64,000 nt of DNA from Panagrolaimus kolymaensis. Lineage: Eukaryota; Nematoda; Chromadorea; Rhabditida; Panagrolaimidae. Each line of letters begins with the position of its first letter. The stretch's first letter is position 1. The notes beneath the pieces are model-generated. The model searched no databases and was not told the origin of the DNA. It was given only the letters and a program-made list of their open reading frames with translations. This document shows positions 22,708 to 34,334 of the stretch, one piece after another. The position numbers and the translations under genes were made by a program. The stretch is taken from the NCBI GenBank assembly GCA_028622995.1, contig JAJQJQ010000048.1, positions 620,001 through 684,000 of the forward strand. Reading direction: 5' to 3'.

Positions 22708-23647
22708 TTTTTTGAGTTTTTTTTACTGTTGGGTAAAAATGATTGAATAAAGGTAAGTTTTTTAATATACTTTTATACAACTTTTTTTAAAGTACTTATT
22801 TCAATGGAATTTTCTAGTTTATGTTTATTTTAATGTAAATAACAATGACTACAAAAAGTTGTCAAAAAAAGAGCAAAGGTTGGTTGCAGCAGCCAATATT
22901 GTAGTATAAAATTGAGGGTTGTTATTTATTTGCGCATGCACTAACACGATTATGCTTTGTAGAAAAGAAAAGTAAAGAGAAGTGTTTTTTTTTTTTTGAA
23001 AAAAATGGAAAGGCGTGAATGAATTCAAGTATTTTTAAAATCATGAAAACAAAGAGCGACTGACTGTTTTTTTAGATTTTGTATTTGAGTTAGAAACACA
23101 AACTAAATTCTTTTGTGATCATTCCTTCTATTGTTAAAATTTTTTTATACAAAAAAATTTAAAAATAAACTTATTTTTCAAACTTTTTAAATGAAATCAA
23201 AAAAAAGAAGCAGTAAATTCACAGCCATCTGGAAGGGGTGAAACTATTTTTTTTGGAATAAAAATAAATAAATAAATAATGGAATTTGATTTGAGTTTTT
23301 TTGTGTATTTAAGAAATTTTCTTCATCCGCGCTTGCACAAAAAATAATGAGACGAAGAAAGCTTTTTTCCCAAATTTAGGAAATAAAAAACAACTAACAA
23401 TCCTTTACCAAAAAGTTTTCAAATAAATAATTTCTAAAGTAAAGAAAATTTTGTACAATGGTTTTCTTTTTAATACTTGAAAATGGTTGAATCGAATAAA
23501 AATATGAATCATATTTTTTTAGAAACAATGCCTTTTCCTAATCAAAAATGTTGTTTAAATTGTTTAAATTTATTGTACTTATGTTTAAAAGAAAATTGTA
23601 TAAAAACAAATATGACGAAAATAATTTTTGATAAAAAAAAATTCAGT
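22708..23647. other. AT-rich spacer
   Basis: No gene supported. It is the GST promoter side and the 3' flank of the CUB-like/GH25 gene. The plus-strand frame at 23,477-23,725 overlaps the complement of the last lysozyme-like exon and is not considered real. Confidence 0.5.
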
Positions 23648-26600
23648 TTAAACAATAACAGGGATTTTATAATTTTTTTCCAATCCACATGGAGATATTC
23701 CATCATAAACTTTATATTGATATAATGCTGCTGATTTCCATCCACCAAATGGGATCAACCCTTCGTAGATCTAAAATTATAAAAAAAAATATTTTAAAAT
23801 TAATTAAGCGTTTATGGAAATAATGAAAATTTGCATATTAAAAATGTCACTTCTTTTTTTCTTTTTTTCGTTTAAAGAAAGGTCTGATATTTTTATATTT
23901 TTTGTAACAAAGGCACTTACAGTTTTGTCATCAGATCGTGCATCCAATAAAGGTTTATCAGCCGCTCCATTCCAATCAACTTTAACCAAAATATCCCAAT
24001 TATCTCGAGTGGTAAAAATACCTATTTTAATTCCCATAGCTTCTGCTTGCTTTAAAAATTCGAGAACATAAAGTTGATTATAATTTACATCTAAGTACCA
24101 TTCATTTTGCATAATGCTTAGCCAATACATATCCACTTCTGCCCCTTCAGCTTTCACTCGGTTTACAGCTGCCTCAATTTGATATTTAGGATTAGGACAA
24201 CCTATTCGTAGACAAGGAACAATGCTTCCATCAACGTATTTCCATCCAGCATCTCGTGCATTTTTAATATTTTGAATTCCAACAAGATCGGGTATTCCAA
24301 TCGATCGATAAACGCGGGCGATATAAAATGAAAAATTATTTTTTTCTAAACATTTAAATCCATCAATTGATACATTTTGTAAACCATCCCATCCTTTGAT
24401 TAATTTATTTGAAATTTTTATATTTTTTGTTGGATCTATGATTTGTACTTTAATATCAACCATTGCTCCCTTAAACCCAAGGTCTGGTTCATAATAAAAT
24501 AAAGTAACTATGCCTGTGGCATTAACAGATTGATCAATACCCGATTTTAAACTAAAATAAATAATGTTTTTTAAATTAAAATTACTGATTATTTTACTCT
24601 ATAGTTTTCCCATTTTCATAAATTAATTTTAAAAAGCCATGAGGAGAAACGTGGATACAAAATAAAGTAAAAGTTGCAATCAAATTATCGCCAATTTCAT
24701 AAGTTGTGTTATGAGTCATAGGTTTAATATTAGGTGTTGAATAAAAGGGAGTATCATAATGCGATAACAATGGTTTAGAAAATTGTATCCCATGTACAGG
24801 AAAATAAAATTCAATCATTAGGCTACTATGCGGTGGAATTATTATCGTATATGATATTGCATTCAATGTTATTGTTTTCCATTGGGAAGCTGTATAGAAA
24901 CTAAAAAGCAAAATTTATTAATAAAAAAATTTTTTTATGGAAGTTTAAAAAATGTATGATTCTTAAACACTATCGATTGAAGAAGGAAAAAACTAACTTA
25001 AATTCAAAAATACTTTTTAATTTATTTGCTGTATAAAAAACTGAAACGTTATTTTCTTTTGAATTAGTCCATAATTTTTTAATTGCATATTGTCCAATAT
25101 TATCCAATAAAGTTATTTGACATGGGTTAGTTGGGCTTGAAACCATTGATAAAACATGGTTTAGCTTCATAATATCCGCAATATTAATAACATTATTATG
25201 AAAACGGCAATTAAATGAATGCACTGAAAACGATGGAGCTTTGTATAAATTTCGCTAAATTTTATTCTTACTTTTCTTTGCTTTAACCATAATTTCTCCA
25301 ATTTCTTTATCACAATGAATGTGTTTATAAATAGTTAATGTTGAATCAAAAGAATGGGTTGTACTAAATATTAAATATATTAATTACAAACACAAAAAAA
25401 ACGCCTGGCTGAATCTAGCTTACTTGAATACATTTAAAATTTGAATAGACATCATCGATTCATTTTTATATAAAGTTATACATTGAATCATGTGCTCAAT
25501 ATTAGGTGTACCATAAATTAAATCCAAACTATCATTCTTTTCAATTAACTCTTTTGATAATTCTATAGTTTGAATGGAATTTACAGGCATTTCATTTATT
25601 TTTATTTCATGCAATAATTTTTCATCATTTATTATAACTTTTGGCAGAATTATGGGAGCTGAAAAAAAAATAAGATATAAATTGCAAAACAACAAAAATT
25701 TATACTAACCAGGAATAGATTTGGCCAAAATTCTAAATTGCCCAACATATATAGTAACATTTACGGGTCTAGCTTGTGGTCCAATTTTATCTAAAGCCAT
25801 TTTGGATGATGATTGAAAGATTAAGGTTGTAGTGCGATTTGGTAAAATTAAAGCGGTTTGTGACATTTTTCTAAACATTTCCATTCGATTTCCAGTTACG
25901 TTTAAAACAGCATTAAAATCTGATAAAATTTGAAAGTTATCATGATCAGGATTAGCAAATTCAAAATATGTTTGAAGTGAAGCATAATTATTATGGCAGG
26001 ATTCATTTATTGTGATCTTAAGTTAATCAAATTAAACTTAATTATAATTACTCTCTCTTTATTGGACAGAATAGTGGCGGATTTAGAATATATGGTTGCT
26101 AACCATAAGAATTTTGTTTGATTATGGATATAAAAAATTTGTAATTTTTTAAGTACTTTAAACTCAAAAAATGGAAAAAAGATTATGTTATTTTTAACTC
26201 TATTTACTCCTTTTTTGTCGGATAAAATGCATTTAAAAACCCACTGAAAAGTTACAAGATAGATCCGCGCAATATAAAAATTTATCATTTTCCATAATCG
26301 TAAAATTCCTTTCTCCATGACAGGGTATGATTATTTGTGGCTCGCCACATTTACATTCTAAAAAAAAAAAATATATATTTTTTTACTGAATAATTTTTTC
26401 TTTGACATTTTTTGATAACCTACCTACACTTTCAAACTCTATTATAAATCCTTTATTTATAATGCTTCCATCACTTAAAAATTCCAAAGTTAAATTTCTA
26501 GCTACATTTTTTTCTTTAGGTGGAAATACATAAACTCTAACTTCATCAATTTCAAATGGATATAATAATTCTTTATCAGAATAAAATCTTAAAGTATCCA

Positions 26601-27740
26601 CATCATTTTCCATTTCAAACATTGAAACATTTGCATAAAGTTGATGATTTGGAGGAATTGAAAAAGTTTTTAGACAATTACCATTATTCGAATACCCCAC
26701 AAAATTTGTTTTCCAAATAGCTTTATTTCTTCCATTGTTTCGAAAAATGCAAGGTTCTTCTGTGGTATTTTTCTTTGGAGAAACGATGCTAACTCGTGCA
26801 GAAAAATATGTGTTTTGTAAAATCGCATGTGACACAGCTGTAGTATAGCCAACAAGTAATTTATTGTCATTAAAGTAATAATATGGTAATTTCCTAAAAG
26901 AAAAAAAGTTAACATAAATTTGACCTTTTGCAAAATTATTATTTGGAATTTCTTTACCACTCAAAAATTTTAATTTTTTTATGGAAATTTTTGCACCAAT
27001 TTATGAATTAAATCCAAAAATTGTTCTTACTGAGTAATAAAAGTTCTGGAATGATTTGATACAGCCACAACTTTTCCAGTTATGCTCAGCACATCCACTT
27101 TAAATCCATAACCATCGGGTGCCAAGAATCTCCAAGCGCATTCTTTTTTAATTATTGGCCAATAATTAGTGAAATCCAAGTACGATGAGCGCAAATACAA
27201 AATTTCAGATTCGTTAGTAAAAATGTATGATGAATTTTTATCAGCCAAAAAGCAATTAGCTTCCGTATCAACTTCATATGTAACAAAACCTTGAAACCCT
27301 TCCCATAATTTTATTTCGGTTGAAACAAATGAAAAATTCATTGATGATTTGCTTGTGTTAAAAAAAGTCACTTGTGAATGGGTATCATTAAAAAAGGCTC
27401 TAAAATTATTTAAATTTAAATTTCAAACAAAGAAATATATAAAATTTAATAAATAAACTTGCGTTTTTTCGCCATCACTTATTTCCGCCCCAGTTATGTG
27501 TCCATTTGTAATAACAAAGATGAGTTTCATATTTTCTTTATCAGAATTACCATAAATTTGTAATTTGCATAATTTTTTATTAGTTTCGTTCATAGCATTT
27601 GGAAAATTTGGTGATTCAATGAAAACAATTTTATTTTCTTCCAAATGTATGTTAGTCAAATTATTACATATTATTTTTTCACAAACAGCTTTTTTAAATA
27701 TAAAGTAAAAAAGAAAAAAGATTAAAAATATTTTAATCAT
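23648..27740 (-). CDS. Secreted multi-CUB-like protein ending in a GH25 lysozyme-like domain
   Basis: About eleven exons on the minus strand read as one secreted protein. The first (27,740 to about 27,472) has a signal peptide (IFLIFFLFYFIF) and a CUB start (IESPNFPNAMNETNKKLC). Exons at about 27,399-27,030, 26,893-26,424, 26,360-26,250, 26,020-25,710, 25,658-25,434, 25,370-25,270, 25,230-24,970 and 24,900-24,600 look like repeated CUB-like sandwiches. The exon at about 24,551-23,930 finishes a CUB-like strand (GIVTLFYYEPDLGFKG) and runs on without a break into a GH25 domain: KGWDGLQNVS, FYIARVYRSIGIPDLVG, NARDAGWKYVD, IGIFTTRDNWD. The last exon reads IPFGGWKSAALYQYK and stops at 23,648. Several junctions fit well, but the first intron (27,472-27,399) could not be phased. 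The usual acidic Asp-x-Glu of GH25 is replaced (YWLSIMQNEW), so catalysis is doubtful. It could also be two genes. Confidence 0.65.
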
Positions 27741-28969
27741 TTTTTGGTAATATTAAAAATTTTTTTAAATACACTCTTTTTATACAATATAATTTTTTGT
27801 GATGTTTGATACTTATTTATTGACATTTATTTTGCTACAATTATCAACATTTTGCACTTTGAAAAAAGCAATAAATTAGCTACCAAAAAAGTAAAAACAA
27901 ATAGGAATTATTTTTATCAGTTTATTATTTGTTTTTACTTTTGTGTAGTTCTAAACGAATAAAATAAGTTTAAATTTTGATCATGCCTAGATTATTTGTT
28001 TTTGCAAGCATATGATACAATATTTATTTATGGTAAACATACATACATCATGTTTTAATAAGGAAGCAGCAAAAACCACAAAAAAACAAATAAAAATAAA
28101 GTCAATTTTATCACGCTTTTTCTTTATTCTTTCAATAAAATGTTTTATTTTTCTCTTTTTTTGTGTTTTGATTCTTAATAAATAGCACCGTTTCGATTTG
28201 ATGAATAATATAAAAACATTTTCACTTGAAAATGGTTTTGATAAACAAATAATTTGAAAAAATGCATTACTAACAGCTTTAGATGAAATCATAAAAATAT
28301 AGGACGTGTAAGATTATTTAAATCTGATACCCATGCTTGCAAATCAAATACAAATAAAGCTGAATCCGAACTTAAAACTTGAAGGTCACCAAGATTGAGG
28401 GCAATCTATAAAATCAAAATATGCTCGATAAGTAATGAAAATTTAATAAATTTGTTAAAACCAGATGAGAATTCGTCAAATATAAAATGGTTACTTGATT
28501 TTGCTACCAAATCTATCAATTCAAAAAAAAAAATGAGTCTCACAACAATTAATAACTATTTTTAATGATAAAGTTGTATGTTCGATAAACTAAAAATTTT
28601 GTTCAAGCGTTGGTTAGCTTGAATGAATTTTTTATTGATGCTTTGTTATATTAATCCTTCATTTTAAATATTATAATACAAAGAGTCGAAGAAGCAAGAA
28701 AAGAAATTTTATCGTGACAATGAAATCAAAAATAAATGGCTAAATTTCACAATTTCTGTTAAAAATAAAAATAAAATCATTAAAAAAAGTTGACTCGATT
28801 TTATCGGTGAAGAAGCTTAAAACTTTAAAGTTGGACAAAGAATTAATTTTTTTCTTTGAGGTTGTAATGATAAGCCAACAACAACACTAAAAGAATTTTT
28901 ATTGTTGGCTGCTTATGGTTTTTTTTCCTACTTTCTTTCTTATTATTTATTTAATGAAAAAATTAAAAA
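27741..28969. other. AT-rich spacer
   Basis: About 1.2 kb without a supportable gene. It separates the divergent CUB-like/GH25 gene and the pseudo-HSP70 relic, and should hold both promoters. Confidence 0.55.
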
Positions 28970-30038
28970 ATGGTGTATCACGTTGGAATTATTCTTTCCC
29001 TTGGCAAAGTTGCAGCCTACAATGTTGAAAGTAAAGAAATAATCAACTTTAAAATTGGCGCTTGTGGTTGTAAGTTTACTAAAAAAAGATTTTGTTTTGT
29101 GTTTTATTGGATTTTTCTTAGTCGATGATAATCAAAGAGTGAAAACAATATTCAAAAAAATTAAATCCCAAATTAATGGCAGCGAAATTGGATGTGTTTG
29201 TATTTATTTGTCTTGGAATTATGATAATGAAACGAGAAAATTTTTAATTACAAACGCAAAGCAAAATGGATGTGAAAAAGTTTAGATTATTGATTGGTAT
29301 ACTTTGCATTATTTAAATTGTATTTCCGAGTCAAAATTTAAACCAAACAACGGGTATATAATTTGGTGTTTATTCTCAAAATGTTGCTTTATTTGGGAAA
29401 AAACAAACACAAAAGTAAAATTAATAAAAACTTTTCCATTTTTTTCTTCTTCCATTTCCAATGAAGATAATTATTTGAAAGTTAAAAAAGAATCAGGAAT
29501 TAAAAAAGACCCAAATTTAATAATTTACGATGAAACTATTTTTGTTAAATTAAAAATAGTTGAAAAATTAATACCAAATTGCAAAATATTTATGTGGCAT
29601 TCGCCGCTATGGACTAAGTTTGATGAAGCTGGAACAGCTTTGATGAAAGCGAGAATAATGAACGGAGAACCAGAATTTTTGGCTTATGATGCATTTACAA
29701 GCCTTGAAAAAAATGTGTCAATTAAAATAAATGGAAAGAAAATTGTTTCATTTGAATCCTTTAAACACTTACCTTTAAAAAAAGAAGCAATAATTGACAT
29801 TGAAAATTTTTGCGATACAATAGAAGTATTTTTTTAAATAAAGAATAAATTTCAGACGTAAGAATTAAAAAAGTATGAGTTTCAGATTGTTGCTGAAGAT
29901 GATTATGACCGAAAATTATTCCAAGAAAAAATTACTCAACCTAACGAAATTATGAAAGGAATTTTAGTTACATTCGAAATTGATGAAAACAGAATTTTCA
30001 CATTAAATTATCCAAATTCATCGTCAACTTTAATTTAA
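28970..30038 (+). pseudogene. Pseudo-HSP70 half-protein with one nonsense codon
   Basis: This is a stand-alone copy of the N-terminal, strongly diverged HSP70-like half. Exon 1 (ATG 28,970) reads MVYHVGIILSLGKVAAYN. Exon 2 continues VKTIFKKIKSQINGSEIGC and VCIYLSWNYDNETRKF, where HSP70s have the connect 1 strand and Phe-Asn turn. It then meets TAG at 29,284-29,286, exactly where relatives have Q or K before II. Reading on in the same frame gives IIWCLFSKCCFIWEK, AGTALMKARIMNG and the substrate-domain-like part. A 60-base intron (29,826-29,885) leads to the last exon (GILVTFEIDENRIFTLNY), which ends at 30,038. Apart from the one stop the structure is intact. Either a young pseudogene or stop read-through. 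Confidence 0.7.
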
Positions 30039-30254
30039 CAAAAAAGTATCGATCGATGATACCTAAGGGAAACTTAATGTTAGCCGATTATAGCATTATT
30101 CAAAATCAATAGCTTAATAAAATTTGGATCGATTTCAACTTGTCATAAGAGTTTACTGCGAAGTTTCCTAAGACTTTTTGTTAATACAAAGTACACGAAA
30201 CAAATTTTTTTTTCTATAACTACAAAAATACTCGAATAATCAGAAAAAAGAATT

Positions 30255-31258
30255 TTATTTAGGTGATACTTTCAATTTATGTAAACGATTTAATTCTTGT
30301 ACAAAAGTTTCGTCCATTCCATGATAATAAAGATATGGCGTTCGATTTTCAGTATTTGGTGCATTTTCAATCAAATCCAAAACAAAATTATTTATTTGTA
30401 GTTTATAATTATCAGAAATGAGTTCATAAAACTCAAGTTTAATATTCATTTTTATAGGTTTCTAAAATAACTTTAATATTTGTTATTATTTCAAAATCTA
30501 ATATGTCTTACTTTTAAACCATCAAAAAAGGCAATAAAATTAAAAACTTCAGGAGCACATTCAATTGAAAAACTTTCCATATTATTGAAATGAGAAATTT
30601 CAATCAAAGCTTTAGCGGTTTCTGACTTGATTAAATGAGAGTAATTTTCAGGATTATAAATACAGTAAAATATTTTAAGATTGGGAAGCATTTTAATTAT
30701 CTTTTCTATAGTCAAAATTGATCCATCAAGGTTTTTAATTAAAGAATGGTGAAGTTCAAGATTTTGAATGAATCCAGAAGAAACAAATATTTTAAATTCA
30801 TCGAATGTGATTATTTGATCCCGTAAATCTAATTTGGTAATTTCACTTCGATAAATTTTTGGAATTAATGATGAAAAACCATAATATGGTGTAATGTAAA
30901 CAGTAAAAGTTAAAGAGCCATAAATCCATAATTTTTCTTCGGGAAGTTGTTTAATATTCCATTTTGTCGATGGTGATTCGCGAAGGGATGGCAAAGAAAA
31001 TCCATTAATTTTTTGAACTAACCAATATTTCCATAAACGTACATTCGTCAAATCCTCCAAAACGATTAATGGATGATTTAAATAAAAATATTTGCAAGAA
31101 TTAATACATTTATTATAAACATTGGCGGTGGAAGGATTTTTTGATATATAAAAAATAATATTTTCTGGAAGAGAGAAGTTTTGGAGTTTTGGAGGAGTTG
31201 AATAAATTGATATTAAACTTGGTGAAGAAGCAGCACCTGATAGTTGATTCTGATTCAT
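30255..31258 (-). CDS. F-box-like protein, nematode-specific
   Basis: Two exons, 31,258-30,512 and 30,461-30,255, close in frame to 317 residues. Near residue 25 LPENIIFYISKNPSTAN followed by NKCINSCKYFYLNHP resembles a diverged F-box (LP..I...I). The rest has leucine-spaced strands like a leucine-rich repeat fold (ITKLDLRDQIITFDEFK, IQNLELHHSLIKNLDG, MLPNLKIFYCIYN). This layout is common in expanded nematode F-box families, which act as substrate receptors of SCF ubiquitin ligases. Assignment is by pattern. It converges with the pseudo-HSP70 copy, with about 215 bases between stops. Confidence 0.6.
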
Positions 31259-31809
31259 TTCAAGTTATTCCAAATTGTTTCAGCCTTAAAATTTAACTGA
31301 AAAAAAATGTTAAAAAATGAAAAGATGGAGCTTGGTTTCTTTATTGACTCTCTAACTTTGGGGTAATTAAATGAATAATAAAACACGGGGCAAAAAATGA
31401 TCTCGAGAAATAATAAATTTAAATATATTAAAAGTCTAGCAAAGTTATATAAAAATCAATCATAAGAAAGTGAGCGAATTCAAAAATATGGTTTCTTTGG
31501 AAAAGCTTTGCATATATGTGGATGAAGTCATTCATCCATTTCGCTATAGGAAAAAAATAATACAAAGTACAAAAAAAGGATAAATTGGATATTTTTAAAT
31601 GAAGCTCAAAAATACTTGACTTTCTCGAAGACAACACGAAGTATTAATTATAATTTTATTACAACCCCACATCATGAATGTTCACATCTTCAAAAATCTC
31701 GTCCTCATTCTTCTCATCCGCAATATTCCCGCCTGAAGGTTCGCACCGCCTAAGTTTTAATATTGCCCTTTGAAAAACATTATATTTAGTTGTTTTAAAA
31801 TCAACGGGA
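31259..31809. other. Spacer
   Basis: No gene supported; the minus-strand frame 31,428-31,637 lacks any support. The sequence likely includes the promoter of the F-box-like gene. Confidence 0.45.
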
Positions 31810-32103
31810 TTATAAATTTTTTTTCTCATTAGTAGTTGAAAACAATACCGTTTCAGGTTGCGTTACACATAATTTTGTTGTTTTAAAATAATATTTAACT
31901 GATTCTGCGTTATACCCATAGAAGCTACAACATTGATCGGGTGATCCAATCATGGGTCATATCCTTAATTGTTTGTTGCTTGATAATTGATTGGTTCCGT
32001 TGGTAAATAAAGACATCGGCCATTATAATAATAATAACCAATACCAATGGAAGAACATTCACTACAACATTCCCATGGACGAGTTTTATAATCCCATTTT
32101 CAG
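31810..32103 (-). pseudogene. Cys-rich protein relic, frameshifted
   Basis: A frame from about 32,103 reads WDYKTRPWECCSECSS then GYYYYNGRCLYLPTEP, then stops. A second frame, starting near an internal ATG, continues MIGSPDQCCSFYGYN, VKYYFKTTKLCVTQPE and ends at 31,810. Paired Cys and the YYYYNGRCLYLP pattern suggest a nematode Cys-rich extracellular module. A third frame over the same stretch is hydrophobic (VLPLVLVIIIIMAD), but I prefer the Cys-rich reading because it extends on both sides. Probably a pseudogene with an indel near 31,955. Confidence 0.35.
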
Positions 32104-32585
32104 GATTAAGAATTATACTGAACCAAATCATCAATAAATAGTTTTTTGATGAAATAATAAGAAAATAAATGCATGCTTCTAATGCAGCGAGCAAGAACAA
32201 CACTAATTGTTTTAAAAAAAAAATAAAGTTAAATATTCAAAAAAAATCGGAAAGAAAATCCTATAATAAAAAAAAAAGTAAAAAACCATGAGACAAAAAA
32301 TTGAGCGAATGAGTTGTTTGTCCTTCGTTTTATTTATTGACAACCAAAAAAATTGTTTTAGCAATTTTTGATGACCTGAGTGAATCAAAAGCTTCATATT
32401 TTTATGGATTGGCACGCACACTTACAAATGGTAAACAAAAGTATATTTTTTAATAATCGATATGATTTAATTTGTTATTGAAAAACAGAGACACAAATTT
32501 GATTTGAAGTTTAATAAAGCGTGAAAGCGAATGAATTTTAAAAACTATAGTTTTTTATTATTACATAATGCATTTATTAAATTTT
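32104..32585. other. Spacer
   Basis: No gene supported. One reverse copy of the AATATTCAAAAAA motif lies near 32,233. Confidence 0.45.
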
Positions 32586-33829
32586 TTATGCTTGTAAAGT
32601 TGCAGAATTAACTAAAACAGAAACTTGATTTTGCTTTTTAATAAAAATGTTTCTGAATGGAATCCATTTTAGAATAATTTCATAATAAGCTTTTATGGCA
32701 CAAATAGTAATTAAAGCGTTTAAAACTGAATGCATGGAATAAGTTCCAAATACCCATGGATTAAAATCTATAAATTATAAAAAAATTATTGACGAGTTAA
32801 TAAATTTAATTTATCTAAAACTAAAACCTTTTATTCTTTTTTTAAAAATAACTGCGTTACAAACTATTGAAAAGAAAGGAAAAATCATTGTTACTATTGG
32901 TACAGCAACCTAAAAAAAGAAATTTGTTTGTATCTTTTTTGAGCTAAAAAAGGAATAAAAATTTAAGGCAATTATGAATCAAGAAAATATGTATTAGATA
33001 AATAAATTTTCTAAAAGAATTTAATCCCGAAATAAAAAATATTTTTTTCCTTCTTTTTTTTGCAAACCTGTATAGAAGTGATAACAAGCATGCGTTTATG
33101 AAGTTTATAAGTAGCATCTGACATTTGATTTCGATGCTTTAATAATGCGGTATTCGTTAAAACATACATTAAAATACTAAATAAAAGAAAAATAAGATAA
33201 CCAAAACATGCGAAAGCGATGGATATAATTGAAATTGTTGTGTAAATAGAAACACTTGCGCAAGTATTTGATTCATAAAAGTCATAAATATCTGGAAATT
33301 CCTAAAAACATTAAATACAGATTTATTAAAATTTTACGAAATTTATATACATTTAAAATTTCGATGTCTTTATTATTTTTTTCCACTTGCATCAAATAAA
33401 ATAATATTGCGCTCGGTATTGCAGCAGTGACGTGTAAATTAGCCATCAAAATATTCCTAATTTTGAATGTAAATACTTTAATTTATCCGTAAATACAGAA
33501 TATCGATACAGTAATCCACATATAATTGAAGCCATACAAAATGCAGTTAAAATTGGATGAAAGACCTGCAAAAATATAAATACATACATACATTAAATTT
33601 TAAATTGTAGCCTTAAAAAAAATTGATAGAAGTTTTTTTAATTATTTAAAAAACATACCAACAAAAATTCCACTCCTCAAACATTTCTAATCCATGGTTC
33701 CAAAATACTTCGAGTGCAAATAACTGGAGCGGGAAGAAGTAAAATTGGAGACCAAATAAGAGAAGTGTATAAATCAAAAATGGTTGGCCAAATTGTAATA
33801 TTTAATAAATAATATTTATATATTCCCAT
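32586..33829 (-). CDS. Srh-type seven-transmembrane chemoreceptor
   Basis: About six exons give a serpentine receptor. Exon 1 (ATG 33,829) has [19 protein letters not shown] and [13 protein letters not shown], typical of the first helices of Srh proteins. The next exons carry [17 protein letters not shown], an exon with [14 protein letters not shown], a large exon with a loop Cys ([10 protein letters not shown]) and two helices, then [16 protein letters not shown] in the third cytoplasmic loop. The last exon reads [17 protein letters not shown] and a short tail. Exon 1 must end at GTTTGA around 33,679, since the next codon is TGA; if that donor is not used the gene is broken. Such receptors sit in the cilia of sensory neurons. 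Confidence 0.75.
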
Positions 33830-34334
33830 ATTTTTTTGGTGTATGAAATAAAATTAAATACGTCCGCAAAGCAAGTTGCACTGGCTTATTTATTTTTTCT
33901 ACGTTTCGCATACAACAAATAAGAAGAGCTATTTTTTTCTTTGCCTGAGATAAATTTCTTATTGTCGGACACACAGCTAACAACTGCATTTTTTTCTCTC
34001 ATGTTGCAGCTCTTTTTTGTGTGTGCTTTTAGTGGTAATAAATCAACAATTAAGTTTTCTTCAATGAAGTTTTTTATTTGGATTTTTTTTACTTTAATTT
34101 AAATTCATAAAATAGACAAAGGTTGTTCAAAAAATGTAAATACAGTAATATTTTTATTATTTTTTTATTCGAGTAAAGATTAACAAATTCAGTAAATGGG
34201 AAACTTTAGATAAGACATATATGTTTGAAGAAACATTTTTAATTTACCAAAAGAAGCAACAATTAGGAAAAAATAGATAATTTTTTTATCCAAATTTTTT
34301 TTTTTGAATTACATAAAATTGGAATTTAAAAAAC
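33830..34334. other. Spacer
   Basis: T-rich promoter flank of the chemoreceptor and 3' flank of the next gene. Nothing else seen. Confidence 0.5.

Noticed and set aside
31925..32203. Minus-strand hydrophobic open frame of 92 codons
   Set aside because: The same bases read as a Cys-rich protein in another frame that continues beyond both ends; the hydrophobic reading is probably its shadow, although this is not certain.
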